Made by a program: the position numbers and the translations under genes
In this document: one piece after another, positions 45,903 to 54,651 of the stretch
Layout: each line of letters begins with the position of its first letter
Numbering within the stretch: position 1 is the stretch's first letter
The notes under the pieces: generated by a model
What the model was told of the DNA's origin: nothing
Databases searched by the model: none
What the model saw: the letters and a program-made list of their open reading frames with translations, nothing else
DNA from: Bacillota bacterium
GTDB lineage: Bacteria; Bacillota; Limnochordia; Limnochordales; DUMU01
DNA length: 64,000 bases
Direction of reading: 5' to 3'
NCBI GenBank assembly: GCA_012839805.1
Contig: DUMU01000008.1
Span: forward strand, 56,630-120,629

Positions 45903-46446
45903 GAGCCCGTTCCCCCAGCCGGTAGACGACGGGACGCGGCCGCCAGAACCAGCGATGCATAAGGCCGTAGATTAACACCGAGAGAAAGCTGTTATAGAGA
46001 ACTGCAGGCATTACCGTCTGCAGCCAGAGGCCCGGTAGCGCAGGCCCCGCATGCCAGATCGACCCGAAAAGGAGTTCAAGCGTGGCTCCGGCGAGCGTTC
46101 CCGCCGGGACGAGCACGGCCGGTACTTCCCACCGTTCACGGAAGAGATACGTGCCGAGAAGTCCGACTCCGTACCCGGCCAGGAGCCAGGCCCCTGCGCC
46201 AGCCCCTAGGAGATTGCCTGCCGCCAGGTCGGTCCACCAGCCGGTGAGAAAACCCGTGCATGCCCCCGCGACCGGCCCGTCCCGCAAGGAACTGTCCAGG
46301 ACCACGAGCGCCAGGAAGGCCGGCCGTCCCTCCCAGGGCAGGGGAAGCCACAGCAGGTCACGAGGCAAGCCCTGCAGCAAGGCCGCCACCACGACTTCAA
46401 CCGTTAGGCAGAGGAGCCGGCGCAGGCTCAACGGGCTCACCTCCAT
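45892..46446 (-). CDS. mreD: Rod shape-determining protein MreD
   Basis: Polytopic membrane protein of 184 residues with about five segments, part of the MreBCD elongation complex. The sequence is poorly conserved as usual, but LLQGLPRDLLWLP, GPVAGACTGFLTGWWTDLAAGN and the position between mreC and mrdA identify it. The ATG at 46446 has GGAGG six bases upstream, even though it lies 50 bases inside the end of mreC. Confidence 0.9.
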   Translation of the reverse strand: MEVSPLSLRRLLCLTVEVVVAALLQGLPRDLLWLPLPWEGRPAFLALVVLDSSLRDGPVAGACTGFLTGWWTDLAAGNLLGAGAGAWLLAGYGVGLLGTYLFRERWEVPAVLVPAGTLAGATLELLFGSIWHAGPALPGLWLQTVMPAVLYNSFLSVLIYGLMHRWFWRPRPVVYRLGERAHGR

Positions 46447-47680
46447 TTGCTTCCTCCGGCAACGGTGACTCCGCCGGGGTGCGAAGTGGACCGGGCAACG
46501 TCCCGGGCCCGGGGCTCGAGTCCGAAGACGGCCCGGCGGTCGTAGAAGTAGTGGTGGAGGAACTCGCGGAGGAGGAAGGCTGCCCGGGCGAAGCTGTCGA
46601 TGGCGCCGGCGAAGGAGAGGATGAACCCGACGAAACCAAGCCCGGTGAAACCGGAGATGGGGACGAAGACGAAACCCCTGACACTGCTGGCGAGGTCGTC
46701 GTTGCCGGTTTTGCCGGTGCCGGGCGTTCTTCGTCCGGCCGGGAGGCAGGCGACGAGGGCGCGGGGGAGGCCGGGGCCGTTTCCCGAGACGGGCGCGATT
46801 GCATCTCTCGCTGCCGGGCGTACGCCTTGCTATCCACCAGGATCAGCAGGTACTCGAGCCGGCCGAAGTCGGCGGCCGGCATGATGGTGGCGTGCGTGGC
46901 CAGGCCATAGGGGTCCGGGTCCACGGAGACGACTTTCCCAAGGGGGAGACCTTTGGGGAAAATGCCCCCCAGCCCGGAGGTGATGATCATGTCACCCGGC
47001 TTCACCTCGGCATGGGGTGAGAGGGTTCGAGCCTGCAACTGGCCGGAATTACCGGCTACGCCCTCTACCAGGACCAGGTCACCGGTTCGCTCGACGATCC
47101 CGCCCACGGCGCTGGTAGGGTCGGTGAGGAGCAGCACCCGGGCCGTGTCTTCGGTGGTGGACACCACCCTCCCTACTGCCCCGCCCGGACTCACCACGAC
47201 GGCGTTAGGTACCACGCCGGCCTTCTCGCCCCGGTCGAGGAGGACCTGGCGGGTCCACTGCCGCGGAACACGCTCGATGATGGAAGCGCTAATGGCGACG
47301 TATTCCGGGGGAGGGTCCATGTGCAAGAGCTGGCGCAACAGGCGGTTTTCCCGCTCCGCCTCCTGCTGCGCGGTCAGCTGGAGCTGGAGACGTACGATCT
47401 CCTCCCGCAGTCGCTGGTTTTCGGCGTCGATGCGGCGAAGACGCGCGAGCCAACTTACCTCCTCGTGAACGGCTCGCAGCCAGCCCGTCAGCCGGCTCTG
47501 GATCGGCGCCATTGCCTGCTGGACTGCCTCGGAGAAGCGCGTAAGACCGGCTGCATCCCGGCGGGTCAGGTATCCGCCCGTCAGGACTCCCATGAGCACG
47601 AGAAGCAGCAAGAGAGCCCGCCACCGCCATCGCCAGACCCGGGCCCGCGTTTCTCCGGCCCCAGCGCCCCACTCGCTCAC
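46397..47680 (-). CDS. mreC: Rod shape-determining protein MreC with long Ser/Pro tail
   Basis: Extracytoplasmic scaffold of the elongation machinery, 427 residues. One N-terminal membrane segment (about 17-37) is followed by a coiled coil (about 65-105, EVSWLARLRRIDAENQRLREEIV). The MreC beta domains contain VVSPGGAVGRVVSTTEDTARVLLLTD and VITSGLGG-type IITSGLGGIFPKGLPLGKV. From about residue 295 to 427 the protein is a Ser/Pro/Thr/Gly low-complexity tail outside the family, presumably in the cell wall space. Its coding end overlaps mreD by 50 bases. Confidence 0.93.
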   Translation of the reverse strand: MSEWGAGAGETRARVWRWRWRALLLLLVLMGVLTGGYLTRRDAAGLTRFSEAVQQAMAPIQSRLTGWLRAVHEEVSWLARLRRIDAENQRLREEIVRLQLQLTAQQEAERENRLLRQLLHMDPPPEYVAISASIIERVPRQWTRQVLLDRGEKAGVVPNAVVVSPGGAVGRVVSTTEDTARVLLLTDPTSAVGGIVERTGDLVLVEGVAGNSGQLQARTLSPHAEVKPGDMIITSGLGGIFPKGLPLGKVVSVDPDPYGLATHATIMPAADFGRLEYLLILVDSKAYARQREMQSRPSRETAPASPAPSSPASRPDEERPAPAKPATTTSPAVSGVSSSSPSPVSPGLVSSGSSSPSPAPSTASPGQPSSSASSSTTTSTTAGPSSDSSPGPGTLPGPLRTPAESPLPEEANGGEPVEPAPAPLPNG

Positions 47681-47710
47681 GACTCCGGTCGCCTCTCCCT
47701 CCCGTCCGGC

Positions 47711-48733
47711 TCATGCTCGACGCGGACTGATGGTTACCTGCTTCAGCAGGTCATAGTGTTCGAGAGCCATCCCGCACCCGTTGACCACGGCGGTCAAGGG
47801 ATCGTCGGCTACGTGCACCGGCATGCCGGTCTGCTCGGCGATGAGGCGGTCGAGTCCTCGTAACAGAGAACCCCCGCCGGTCATGACGATGCCGCGCTCC
47901 ATGATATCGGCGGCTAGCTCCGGCGGAGTACGCTCGAGAGTGCTGCGTACCGACTCTACGATGGCCGTCACCGGCTCCGCCAGGGCCTCCCGAATCTCGC
48001 TCGTACTTACCGTGATGGTCCGGGGCAATCCCGACACCAGGTCGCGGCCGCGGACCTCTACGGACTCCTCTTCCTCGGTCGGGTAAGCGGAGCCTATCTG
48101 GATCTTGACCTGCTCTGCCGTCCTTTCTCCGATAAGGAGATTATACGTTCGCCGCACGTACTGAACGATCGCCTCGTCCATCTCGTCACCGGCGATACGA
48201 ATGGAGCGGAAGGCGACGATACCGCCCAGGGAGATGACGGCCACTTCAGTGGTACCTCCACCGATATCCACCACCATGTTACCGGTAGCTTCGGCTACGG
48301 GTAGGCCCGCCCCGATCGCAGCCGCCATCGGCTCCTCGATCAGCCGGGCTTCGCCGGCCCCGGCCGACTGCGCCGCGTCCACCACCGCCCGCTTCTCCAC
48401 CTCGGTAACGCCACAAGGAACGCCGATCAATACCCGGGGATGCCAGAAGAGCCCCCGCCGGACCGCCTTGTTGATGAAATAGTTGAGCATCCGTTCGGTA
48501 ACGTCGAAGTCGGCGATCACACCGTCCTTGAGCGGGCGTAAAGCGATGATGTTTCCGGGCGTGCGCCCCACCATGCGTTTGGCCTCAATACCCACCTTGA
48601 GGATCTCTTTGGTCTCCCGGTTGATGGCCACCACCGACGGCTCTTGTATGACCACCCCCCGGCCCTTTACGTATACGAGCGTATTGGCGGTTCCCAGGTC
48701 GATGCCCATGTCCCGACTAAATCTGCCCAGCAT
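47711..48733 (-). CDS. mreB: Rod shape-determining actin-like protein MreB
   Basis: Actin-like ATPase of 340 residues that guides lateral wall synthesis. The phosphate-binding motif [17 protein letters not shown] is at the N-terminus, with [18 protein letters not shown] and [16 protein letters not shown] [15 protein letters not shown] further on. It overlaps the radC stop by 17 bases and is followed closely by mreC. Confidence 0.97.
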   Translation of the reverse strand: MLGRFSRDMGIDLGTANTLVYVKGRGVVIQEPSVVAINRETKEILKVGIEAKRMVGRTPGNIIALRPLKDGVIADFDVTERMLNYFINKAVRRGLFWHPRVLIGVPCGVTEVEKRAVVDAAQSAGAGEARLIEEPMAAAIGAGLPVAEATGNMVVDIGGGTTEVAVISLGGIVAFRSIRIAGDEMDEAIVQYVRRTYNLLIGERTAEQVKIQIGSAYPTEEEESVEVRGRDLVSGLPRTITVSTSEIREALAEPVTAIVESVRSTLERTPPELAADIMERGIVMTGGGSLLRGLDRLIAEQTGMPVHVADDPLTAVVNGCGMALEHYDLLKQVTISPRRA

Positions 48734-49466
48734 GCCCGCTCCCCTTTTCCTGCGCGGTCCCGGCGTCGAATACCGCCCATTCTTCTTCGCGTAAGCTGAC
48801 GTATTGACGATCTCCGACGATAAGATGTTCCACCACCTCGATACCCAAAATCCTGCCGGCCTCCACCAGCCGGCGTGTCAGGGATATGTCCTGGGAACTG
48901 GGGGTGGGGTCGCCGCTCGGATGGTTGTGCGCCAGGGCGATGGCAGCCGCACCGCTTCGCAAAGCGAGCCGGAAAACCTCTCGCGGCCTTACGGGAGCTC
49001 CGCTCAAATGGCCGACCGAGACCGTTTCACATCCGATCACCCGGCTCTTTACGTCCAGCATCACCACTTCGAACTGTTCCCGGTCGAGATTAGCCAAGCG
49101 CCCGCTTACCAGCCGGGCAAGCTCGGCGGCGGACCTAACCACCGGCCGATCCAGGAGGGGTTCCTGCTGGAGGCGGCGTGCCAGCTCGAAAGCGGCCACC
49201 AGTCGCCCGGCTTTGGCCGGGCCCACGTCTCGCCGGTCCATCAGCTCACGCGCCGGCACGCGGGAAAGGCGACCGAGGCTCCGGTAAGTGGCCAGCATCT
49301 CCTGGGCCAGGTCCAGGGCACTCCTGGAAACCCCGCCGGTTCCGAGCAGCAAGGCCAGGAGCTGAACGTCGCTCAATCCCTCCGGACCCAGCGACAAGAG
49401 CCGCTCCCGCGGCCGTGCTCCTCTTTCCCATTCCTTCAGACTCACGCCGCCGTCTGCCCTCCTCAC
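48717..49466 (-). CDS. radC: DNA repair protein RadC (JAB/MPN domain)
   Basis: RadC-family protein of 249 residues. An N-terminal helix-hairpin-helix part ([23 protein letters not shown]) precedes the MPN/JAMM domain with [16 protein letters not shown]. The biochemical role is uncertain despite the name. I use the GTG at 49466, whose GTGA overlaps the maf stop and has GAGG at suitable spacing. A GTG at 49445 would give the family-like MSLKEW start and is an alternative. radC-mreBCD is a common Firmicute cluster. Confidence 0.92.
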   Translation of the reverse strand: MRRADGGVSLKEWERGARPRERLLSLGPEGLSDVQLLALLLGTGGVSRSALDLAQEMLATYRSLGRLSRVPARELMDRRDVGPAKAGRLVAAFELARRLQQEPLLDRPVVRSAAELARLVSGRLANLDREQFEVVMLDVKSRVIGCETVSVGHLSGAPVRPREVFRLALRSGAAAIALAHNHPSGDPTPSSQDISLTRRLVEAGRILGIEVVEHLIVGDRQYVSLREEEWAVFDAGTAQEKGSGHAGQI

Positions 49467-50086
49467 AGAACCCTCACGCCGAACTCCTTGAGCAGCCGGG
49501 CGAGCCTCGGTAAAGGCAAGCCCACCACGTTGAAAAAGCATCCTTCCACCCGCTGGACGATGACGGATCCGAGCCCCTGAACCCCGTAGGCCCCGGCTTT
49601 GTCCATCGGTTCACCCGATTCGATGTACCGCCAGATCTCCTCAGGACTCAAAGGCCGGAACGTGACCAGGGTCTCCTCGACCTCCGCCCTCGAGACGAAC
49701 CCGTCCGGGGGACTGGCGATCTCTACCACGGCCACCCCCGTCAACACCCGATGGGTTCGGCCCGAGAGCTTACTCAACATGGCGTACGCTTCCTCCGCGT
49801 CCGCGGGTTTCCCCAAAACTTCGTCTCCCAGAACCACGATGGTATCGGCGCCGATGACGAGTGTACCCGGTATGGCCTCCCCGCCGAGCTCCCGCGCGAC
49901 CCACACGGCTTTCTCCAAAGCCAGACGCCGTGCCATGGCGGGCGGCTCCTCTCCCGGAAGGCGCTCCTCCGCCAGCCCGGGGACCATCACCCGGAAGGCT
50001 AAACCGATCCGCCCGAGCAGGTCCTGGCGGCGGGGGGACCCCGATGCCAGCACGATCGGGCGGGTTAGTACCCCGGTCTCACCCAT
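49463..50086 (-). CDS. maf: Maf-family nucleotide pyrophosphatase
   Basis: House-cleaning nucleoside triphosphate pyrophosphatase of 207 residues. The family signature IVLASGSPRRQDLL opens the protein, and GADTIVVLGDEVLGKP and the later SGEPMDKAGAYGVQG are characteristic. Members act on dTTP, UTP or modified pyrimidine nucleotides; the preference cannot be told from sequence alone. In Bacillus maf lies beside radC and mreB, as here. Confidence 0.95.
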   Translation of the reverse strand: MGETGVLTRPIVLASGSPRRQDLLGRIGLAFRVMVPGLAEERLPGEEPPAMARRLALEKAVWVARELGGEAIPGTLVIGADTIVVLGDEVLGKPADAEEAYAMLSKLSGRTHRVLTGVAVVEIASPPDGFVSRAEVEETLVTFRPLSPEEIWRYIESGEPMDKAGAYGVQGLGSVIVQRVEGCFFNVVGLPLPRLARLLKEFGVRVL

Positions 50087-50150
50087 ACGGCGACCAACTC
50101 CCTGACCTCGTCTCGAACTTGCGCGTCTTAATCCAGCCGCGTCGCCCGGG

Positions 50151-50396
50151 TCAAGCGCGCCGCAGTGCCCAGGCGGCCAGAACGATTCCGATCAGGGTAA
50201 AGGCGTTGAAACGTAACGTCAGCCCGAAGTCGAAAGTAAGTACATCGGCCAGGTGGACTTCACTCAGCCGGAAGCCCCAGCTTACAGCCTTCCCCAGCAA
50301 AGGTACGTACTCTCCCAGCCATTCGCCGAGAAGTGTCCCGGCCAGTGCTCCCACCATGATGATCAGAATCCATCGCAGCCAGTCATGTTGCCGCAC
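50151..50396 (-). CDS. DUF4321 small membrane protein
   Basis: An 81-residue protein with two predicted membrane segments (about residues 8-24 and 62-79) and the GTLLGEWLGEYVP motif of the DUF4321 family. Function unknown. It starts with GTG, 7 bases after GGGAGGA, and is the first gene of the maf-radC-mreBCD operon downstream of a clear sigma-A promoter, the usual place for this family in Clostridia. Confidence 0.85.
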   Translation of the reverse strand: MRQHDWLRWILIIMVGALAGTLLGEWLGEYVPLLGKAVSWGFRLSEVHLADVLTFDFGLTLRFNAFTLIGIVLAAWALRRA

Positions 50397-50541
50397 GATG
50401 CCGTCCTCCCCCCTTGCAACTCTGCATGCATTCGATGTACGTGGCCCAATCCCTGGCTGAAGTTGGCCCGCGAAGGCCCCGATCTTTCTTCCGTGATTGG
50501 GAAAGACCAGCGGGGGAAGACGGATCTATCCTTCCTGGCTA

Positions 50542-50570
50542 ATCCTACCAGCAGGCGCCCGGGCGGTCAA
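50542..50570 (-). promoter_or_regulatory. Sigma-A promoter of the DUF4321-maf-radC-mreBCD operon
   Basis: Minus-strand TTGACC (50565-50570) is spaced 17 bases from TAGGAT (50542-50547). The leader is about 140 bases long and can form a hairpin with CCCCG/CGGGG and TCTTTC/GAAAGA arms. Confidence 0.8.
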
Positions 50571-50612
50571 GAGTGGTGAGGACCGGCGGTAAAGCGGGAA
50601 ACGGGTTCAATC

Positions 50613-50972
50613 TCATCCGAATTTGTACTGAACTCCGAAACCGCCTCGCGGGTACCTCCAGTCGATGTTTCCAAAGGGGCAGCCGATACGGCAGGTTCCG
50701 CATTCGAGACAACCCTCGAAGGCGATGGTGATGCGGCCCTCTTCCCACTTGTAGACCTCGGCCGGGCAGAAGTAGAGGCAGGGCTTGGCTTCGCAGTCTC
50801 GGCAGACCTCCGGATCCTTGATGGCCAGATGGGACCCTTTGTCGGCCTTGAAACGGGTAGTGAAAAGTTTGCGCTGGACATCCACCGCCGGCAACCCGGT
50901 CCTTCCATCAGGCCGGTATCCGGTGGTCACGCCTTCCCCCGTCCGGGAACGTGTATCAACGGCAGTGTTCAT
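50613..50972 (-). CDS. fixX: Ferredoxin-like protein FixX
   Basis: Iron-sulfur subunit of FixABCX, 119 residues. Cysteines at 57, 60, 65, 69 and 88, 91, 94, 98 form two ferredoxin-like groups; the second (CLECGTCRIGCP) is a standard 4Fe-4S motif. The C-terminus PRGGFGVQYKFG is typical of FixX. I choose the ATG at 50972, which overlaps the fixC stop in an ATGA junction. Last gene of the operon; the next promoter lies 43 bases downstream. Confidence 0.92.
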   Translation of the reverse strand: MNTAVDTRSRTGEGVTTGYRPDGRTGLPAVDVQRKLFTTRFKADKGSHLAIKDPEVCRDCEAKPCLYFCPAEVYKWEEGRITIAFEGCLECGTCRIGCPFGNIDWRYPRGGFGVQYKFG

Positions 50973-52267
50973 ATGAACGCCCTCCAAGCCCGCCACGCGT
51001 CGCCGATGAGCGCGGTCACGGGCCGTTCTTTCAGGATCATCCGCAGGATCTTCTTTTCCTTCACTTTCTTCGGCACCCCGTCAACGGTGAGGAACTCCTG
51101 CAGCGCCCGGTTCACCAGCGAGGGATAGACCCCCAGGAATTGCGGGATCTTCTCGATGACCGGGGTAGTATGACGGTATTGCCGCAGATCCTGGAGCACG
51201 TAACTCGCCTGCAGTTTCTCCCGGTAAGCCGCGAGTCTCCTGGCACTGAAGTCGCCCGCCCGGGCGGCTTCCACCACCGTCTCGGCGGCCAGGCGCCCCG
51301 AGGTGATGGCCAGGTTCGACCCCTCCCGGTGAACTGCGATCACCATCCCGGCCGCGTCGCCGCACACCAGGAAGCCATCACCGTAAAGAGGCGGCATTGC
51401 TTCGTAGCCGCCTTCGGGTATCATGTGGGCCATATACTCCTTGGGCTCGCCTCCGGCGACGAGAGGTGCGACCACCGGATGCTGCTTGAAACGCTCGAGG
51501 AGTTCGTGCGGGCGGACCCTCCGGCGCTGGAAGTCGCTGATCATCGCACCGAGGCCCACGGAGAGTGATTCGCGGTTGGTATAGATGAACGCGTTGCCGA
51601 CCATCCCCAGGGTCGAGTCGCCGAAGAACTCGATGACTGCTCCCTGATCTCCCTGGAGCTGGAAGCGGTTTTCGATCACCTCGCGGGGAAGCGAGATGAC
51701 TTCCTTCACCGCTACGGCCATCGTATCCGCCCGCGGCCGCGCCCGCAGCCCCGAGGCCTCGAGGACCAGCGTGTTCGCCCCTTCGGAAACGATCACCGCG
51801 TTGGCCAGGAGCTGGCCATCGGGACGGTCGGTCTCCACCCCGATCACCCGGCCGGAGGTGTCCCGCAGGAGCCGGGTGACAACCGTTTCCGTGATGAGGA
51901 GCGCACCTTGCTTGACCGCTTGCGCTGCATACCAGCGGTCGAACTTCGCCCGCAGCACCGTGAAGGCGTTATACGGCTCCCGGTCGTGAACTGCGGTCCG
52001 CTGGCCCACTTTGAGGGCGCTGTCCTCCGAAAGCACCCACCACTGCTGGTCAATGACATGGCGCTCGAGCGGCGCCTGCTTCCAAAAGCCGGGGATTATT
52101 TCGTCCAGCATCTGGCGGTAGAGGACACCACCCATCACGTTCTTCGTCCCCGGCTGTTCGCCTCGCTCGATGAGGATGACCTTCAGGCCCTCCCTGGCCA
52201 GGCAGTAAGCGGCCGTGATCCCGGCCGGGCCTGCTCCCACCACTATGACGTCGAACTTTTCCGGCAT
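50969..52267 (-). CDS. fixC: FixC, ETF-quinone oxidoreductase-like flavoprotein
   Basis: FAD-dependent dehydrogenase of 432 residues in the ETF:quinone oxidoreductase family. The dinucleotide-binding motif VIVVGAGPAGITAAYCLAREG is at the N-terminus, and GDAAGMVIAVHREGSNLAI near residue 305 is the second FAD-binding segment. In FixABCX it delivers the high-potential electrons from EtfAB to quinone, with FixX as partner. It overlaps fixX by 4 bases. Confidence 0.95.
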   Translation of the reverse strand: MPEKFDVIVVGAGPAGITAAYCLAREGLKVILIERGEQPGTKNVMGGVLYRQMLDEIIPGFWKQAPLERHVIDQQWWVLSEDSALKVGQRTAVHDREPYNAFTVLRAKFDRWYAAQAVKQGALLITETVVTRLLRDTSGRVIGVETDRPDGQLLANAVIVSEGANTLVLEASGLRARPRADTMAVAVKEVISLPREVIENRFQLQGDQGAVIEFFGDSTLGMVGNAFIYTNRESLSVGLGAMISDFQRRRVRPHELLERFKQHPVVAPLVAGGEPKEYMAHMIPEGGYEAMPPLYGDGFLVCGDAAGMVIAVHREGSNLAITSGRLAAETVVEAARAGDFSARRLAAYREKLQASYVLQDLRQYRHTTPVIEKIPQFLGVYPSLVNRALQEFLTVDGVPKKVKEKKILRMILKERPVTALIGDAWRAWRAFI

Positions 52268-52344
52268 TCGTATCGCTCCTGTTCTCGAGCCCTGTTCTCA
52301 GCCGGCCAGCACCGGCTGCCCTCATTCTTCTTCCTTCTTCCGGT

Positions 52345-53766
52345 TCATACCGCCTGTTTCTTCACCGCGGCCACCAGATCCGCGCCGCTTGCTCCCGGCT
52401 TCCCGAGTTCGGCGATAAGGGCGGGGACGACCTCGTAGAGGTCACCGACGATGCCGTAATCGGCTACCTTCATGATCGGCGCCTCCGGATCCTTGTTGAT
52501 GGCGACGATCACGTCAGACGTCTGCATCCCCACCAGGTGTTGTACTGCTCCCGAAATGCCCGCGGCGATGTAGAGCCGGGGCCGTACCGTCTTGCCGGTC
52601 TGGCCCACCTGGTGGTCGGCGGTGATCCAGCCCGCATCCACGCAGGGGCGAGAAGCACCCACCACACCGCCCAGGAGGTCTGCGAGTTGTTGAAGAAGCT
52701 TGAACCCCTCGGGTCCCCCGAGCCCCCGCCCGCCGGCCACGATAACTTGGGCATCCTGGAGGTGGATGGTGCTGCCCCCCTCGTGAACGAATTCCAGCAC
52801 CTCCGTGGGCATGTCCTCTTCGTTGAGGTTCACCGGAACGGGGATGATCTCACCCGCCCGCGACCCATCGAAGGGGAGGGCACGGAAGACTCGCGGGCGC
52901 ACGGTCGCCATTTGCGGGCGACGGTCCCGGCAAAGGATGGTGGCCATGATCGAACCCCCGTAGGCCGGGCGGCTGGCCTCCAGGAGGCGCTCGGCTTTGT
53001 TTATGGCCAGCTCGGTACAATCGGCGGTAAGACCGGTGGCAAGCAAGGTGGCCACCGAGCCGGCCAGGTCCCGCCCGAGCGTGGTCGCCCCCATCAGCAT
53101 AATCTCGGGCTTTTCCTCCTGTACGAGCCGTACCAGCACCTGAGCGTAGGGCGAGTTACGGTAGCGGGCGAGAACCGGATGGTCCGCCACGAAAACCTTG
53201 TCCGCACCGTAGCCGATTGCCTGCTGCGGGATCTCGCCGAGCTCAGAACCGAGGACGACGGCGCAAAGGGGAACCCCCAGAACATCCGCCAGTTCACGGC
53301 CTTTACCTAGCAACTCCCAGCTGACGCTGGCCGCCTGCCGGGTGACGCCATCTACCTCCACGAAGACGAGAACCCCTTCGTAGCCACCCGCTGCGGGGAC
53401 CGGCATCTCCCCAGCCCGGCCGGTGCCACCGGGTTCGCCGGTAGCCGGCGTCTTCCCGCCGGGCGTACTCCCTGCGGCGGCCGCCGCGGTCGCTTTGCCG
53501 CCCGCCCCCCCGCTCTTGGCCCGTTCCAGTTCCCGTTTCTTCATCATGCGGGCAGTAACCTCTTCGGCGCGCGGCCCCACCAGCTCCAGGGCATCGGTCG
53601 GGCAGGGGACGAGGCAGAGCCCGCAGCCGGTACATTTATCTTCGATCGAGGAGGCCAGACCGTCCACCATTTCAAGGGCTCCGAACGGGCAGGTAGAGAC
53701 GCAGATCTGGCATCCAATACATTTGGCTTTCAGAACATGAATCTTGGGCATCGGCTTCTTGGCCAC
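52345..53766 (-). CDS. etfA: Electron transfer flavoprotein alpha subunit with N-terminal ferredoxin domain (FixB)
   Basis: EtfA/FixB of 473 residues. An N-terminal 2x[4Fe-4S] ferredoxin domain has cysteines 16, 19, 22, 26 and 45, 48, 51, 55. A Gly/Ala/Thr-rich linker (about 83-122) leads to the ETF alpha core and the C-terminal FAD domain (GGRGLGGPEGFKLL, ASRPCVDAGWI, HQVGQTGKTV). Such ferredoxin-fused EtfA proteins occur in anaerobic Clostridia. With EtfB, FixC and FixX it would bifurcate NADH electrons to ferredoxin and quinone. Confidence 0.94.
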   Translation of the reverse strand: MAKKPMPKIHVLKAKCIGCQICVSTCPFGALEMVDGLASSIEDKCTGCGLCLVPCPTDALELVGPRAEEVTARMMKKRELERAKSGGAGGKATAAAAAGSTPGGKTPATGEPGGTGRAGEMPVPAAGGYEGVLVFVEVDGVTRQAASVSWELLGKGRELADVLGVPLCAVVLGSELGEIPQQAIGYGADKVFVADHPVLARYRNSPYAQVLVRLVQEEKPEIMLMGATTLGRDLAGSVATLLATGLTADCTELAINKAERLLEASRPAYGGSIMATILCRDRRPQMATVRPRVFRALPFDGSRAGEIIPVPVNLNEEDMPTEVLEFVHEGGSTIHLQDAQVIVAGGRGLGGPEGFKLLQQLADLLGGVVGASRPCVDAGWITADHQVGQTGKTVRPRLYIAAGISGAVQHLVGMQTSDVIVAINKDPEAPIMKVADYGIVGDLYEVVPALIAELGKPGASGADLVAAVKKQAV

Positions 53767-53790
53767 GGGACTCTTGCTCCTTTCACGGGC

Positions 53791-54630
53791 TCAGGCGCCC
53801 ATCGCGATGATGCCGCGGCTTCGGAGCTGCTCTACCAGCTTCCTGGCCACCTCCGGCGCGGGGCCGGCAAGGCGCGGCCCGGCTTGCCGTTCCGGTGGGG
53901 AAAAGATCCGCCCCACCACGGTCGGCGACCCCTTCAGGCCGATCTGGTTCGGGTCGGCCGCAATGTCGTCCTTGGTCCAGATCTTTACCTGGTAGCGAGC
54001 AGCCCGGATCAGGGAGGGCAGGCTCGCATACCGGGGTTCATTCAGCTCTTTACTTACCGTAAGCAACGCCGGAAGCCTGGCTCGCACCACTTCCCTGCCC
54101 TCCTCGAGAAGACGTTCCACCACGATATTCCGCTCCTCGAGGGAAAAAGACCGGATCCCACAGACATAGGTGAGGACCGGAATTCCAAGCCGGGCGGCGA
54201 TCCCCGGACCCACCTGGGCGGTATCCCCGTCGATCGCCTGCTTACCGGTGAAGACGAGGTCGACCGGCCGCTCCTGGTTGAGCTTGTGGATGGCTTGCGC
54301 CAGCACATAGCTGGTGGCGAGGGTGTCGGCACCGGCAAAGGCCCGGTCGGTCAGCAGGATCGCCTCGTCCGCACCCTGAGCGATGCACTTTTGCAGTGCC
54401 TCGGCGGCCTGGGGTGGCCCCATGGAGATGACGGTCACCCGGCCGCCGAATCGTTCCCGCAACTGCACCGCGGCCTCCACCGCGTGCAGGTCGTAGGGAT
54501 TGACGATCGAAGGAATACCCTCCCGGATCAGCGTGTTAGTCTTCGGGTCGATCCGGACTTCGGTCGCATCCGGAACCTGTTTGATGCATACCACAGCGTG
54601 AATTCCCTGGCTTTGGGGCACCCCACTCAC
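53791..54630 (-). CDS. etfB: Electron transfer flavoprotein beta subunit (FixA)
   Basis: EtfB/FixA of 279 residues. The opening HAVVCIKQVPDATEVRID and the loop IDGDTAQVGPGIA around residue 130 match the bifurcating subgroup, where this loop binds the second FAD. It pairs with etfA downstream. It starts 21 bases after tyrS with no promoter between, so it is likely transcribed from the mrp promoter. Confidence 0.94.
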   Translation of the reverse strand: MSGVPQSQGIHAVVCIKQVPDATEVRIDPKTNTLIREGIPSIVNPYDLHAVEAAVQLRERFGGRVTVISMGPPQAAEALQKCIAQGADEAILLTDRAFAGADTLATSYVLAQAIHKLNQERPVDLVFTGKQAIDGDTAQVGPGIAARLGIPVLTYVCGIRSFSLEERNIVVERLLEEGREVVRARLPALLTVSKELNEPRYASLPSLIRAARYQVKIWTKDDIAADPNQIGLKGSPTVVGRIFSPPERQAGPRLAGPAPEVARKLVEQLRSRGIIAMGA

Positions 54631-54651
54631 TCGCTTTCTTCGGTGCTTCGT

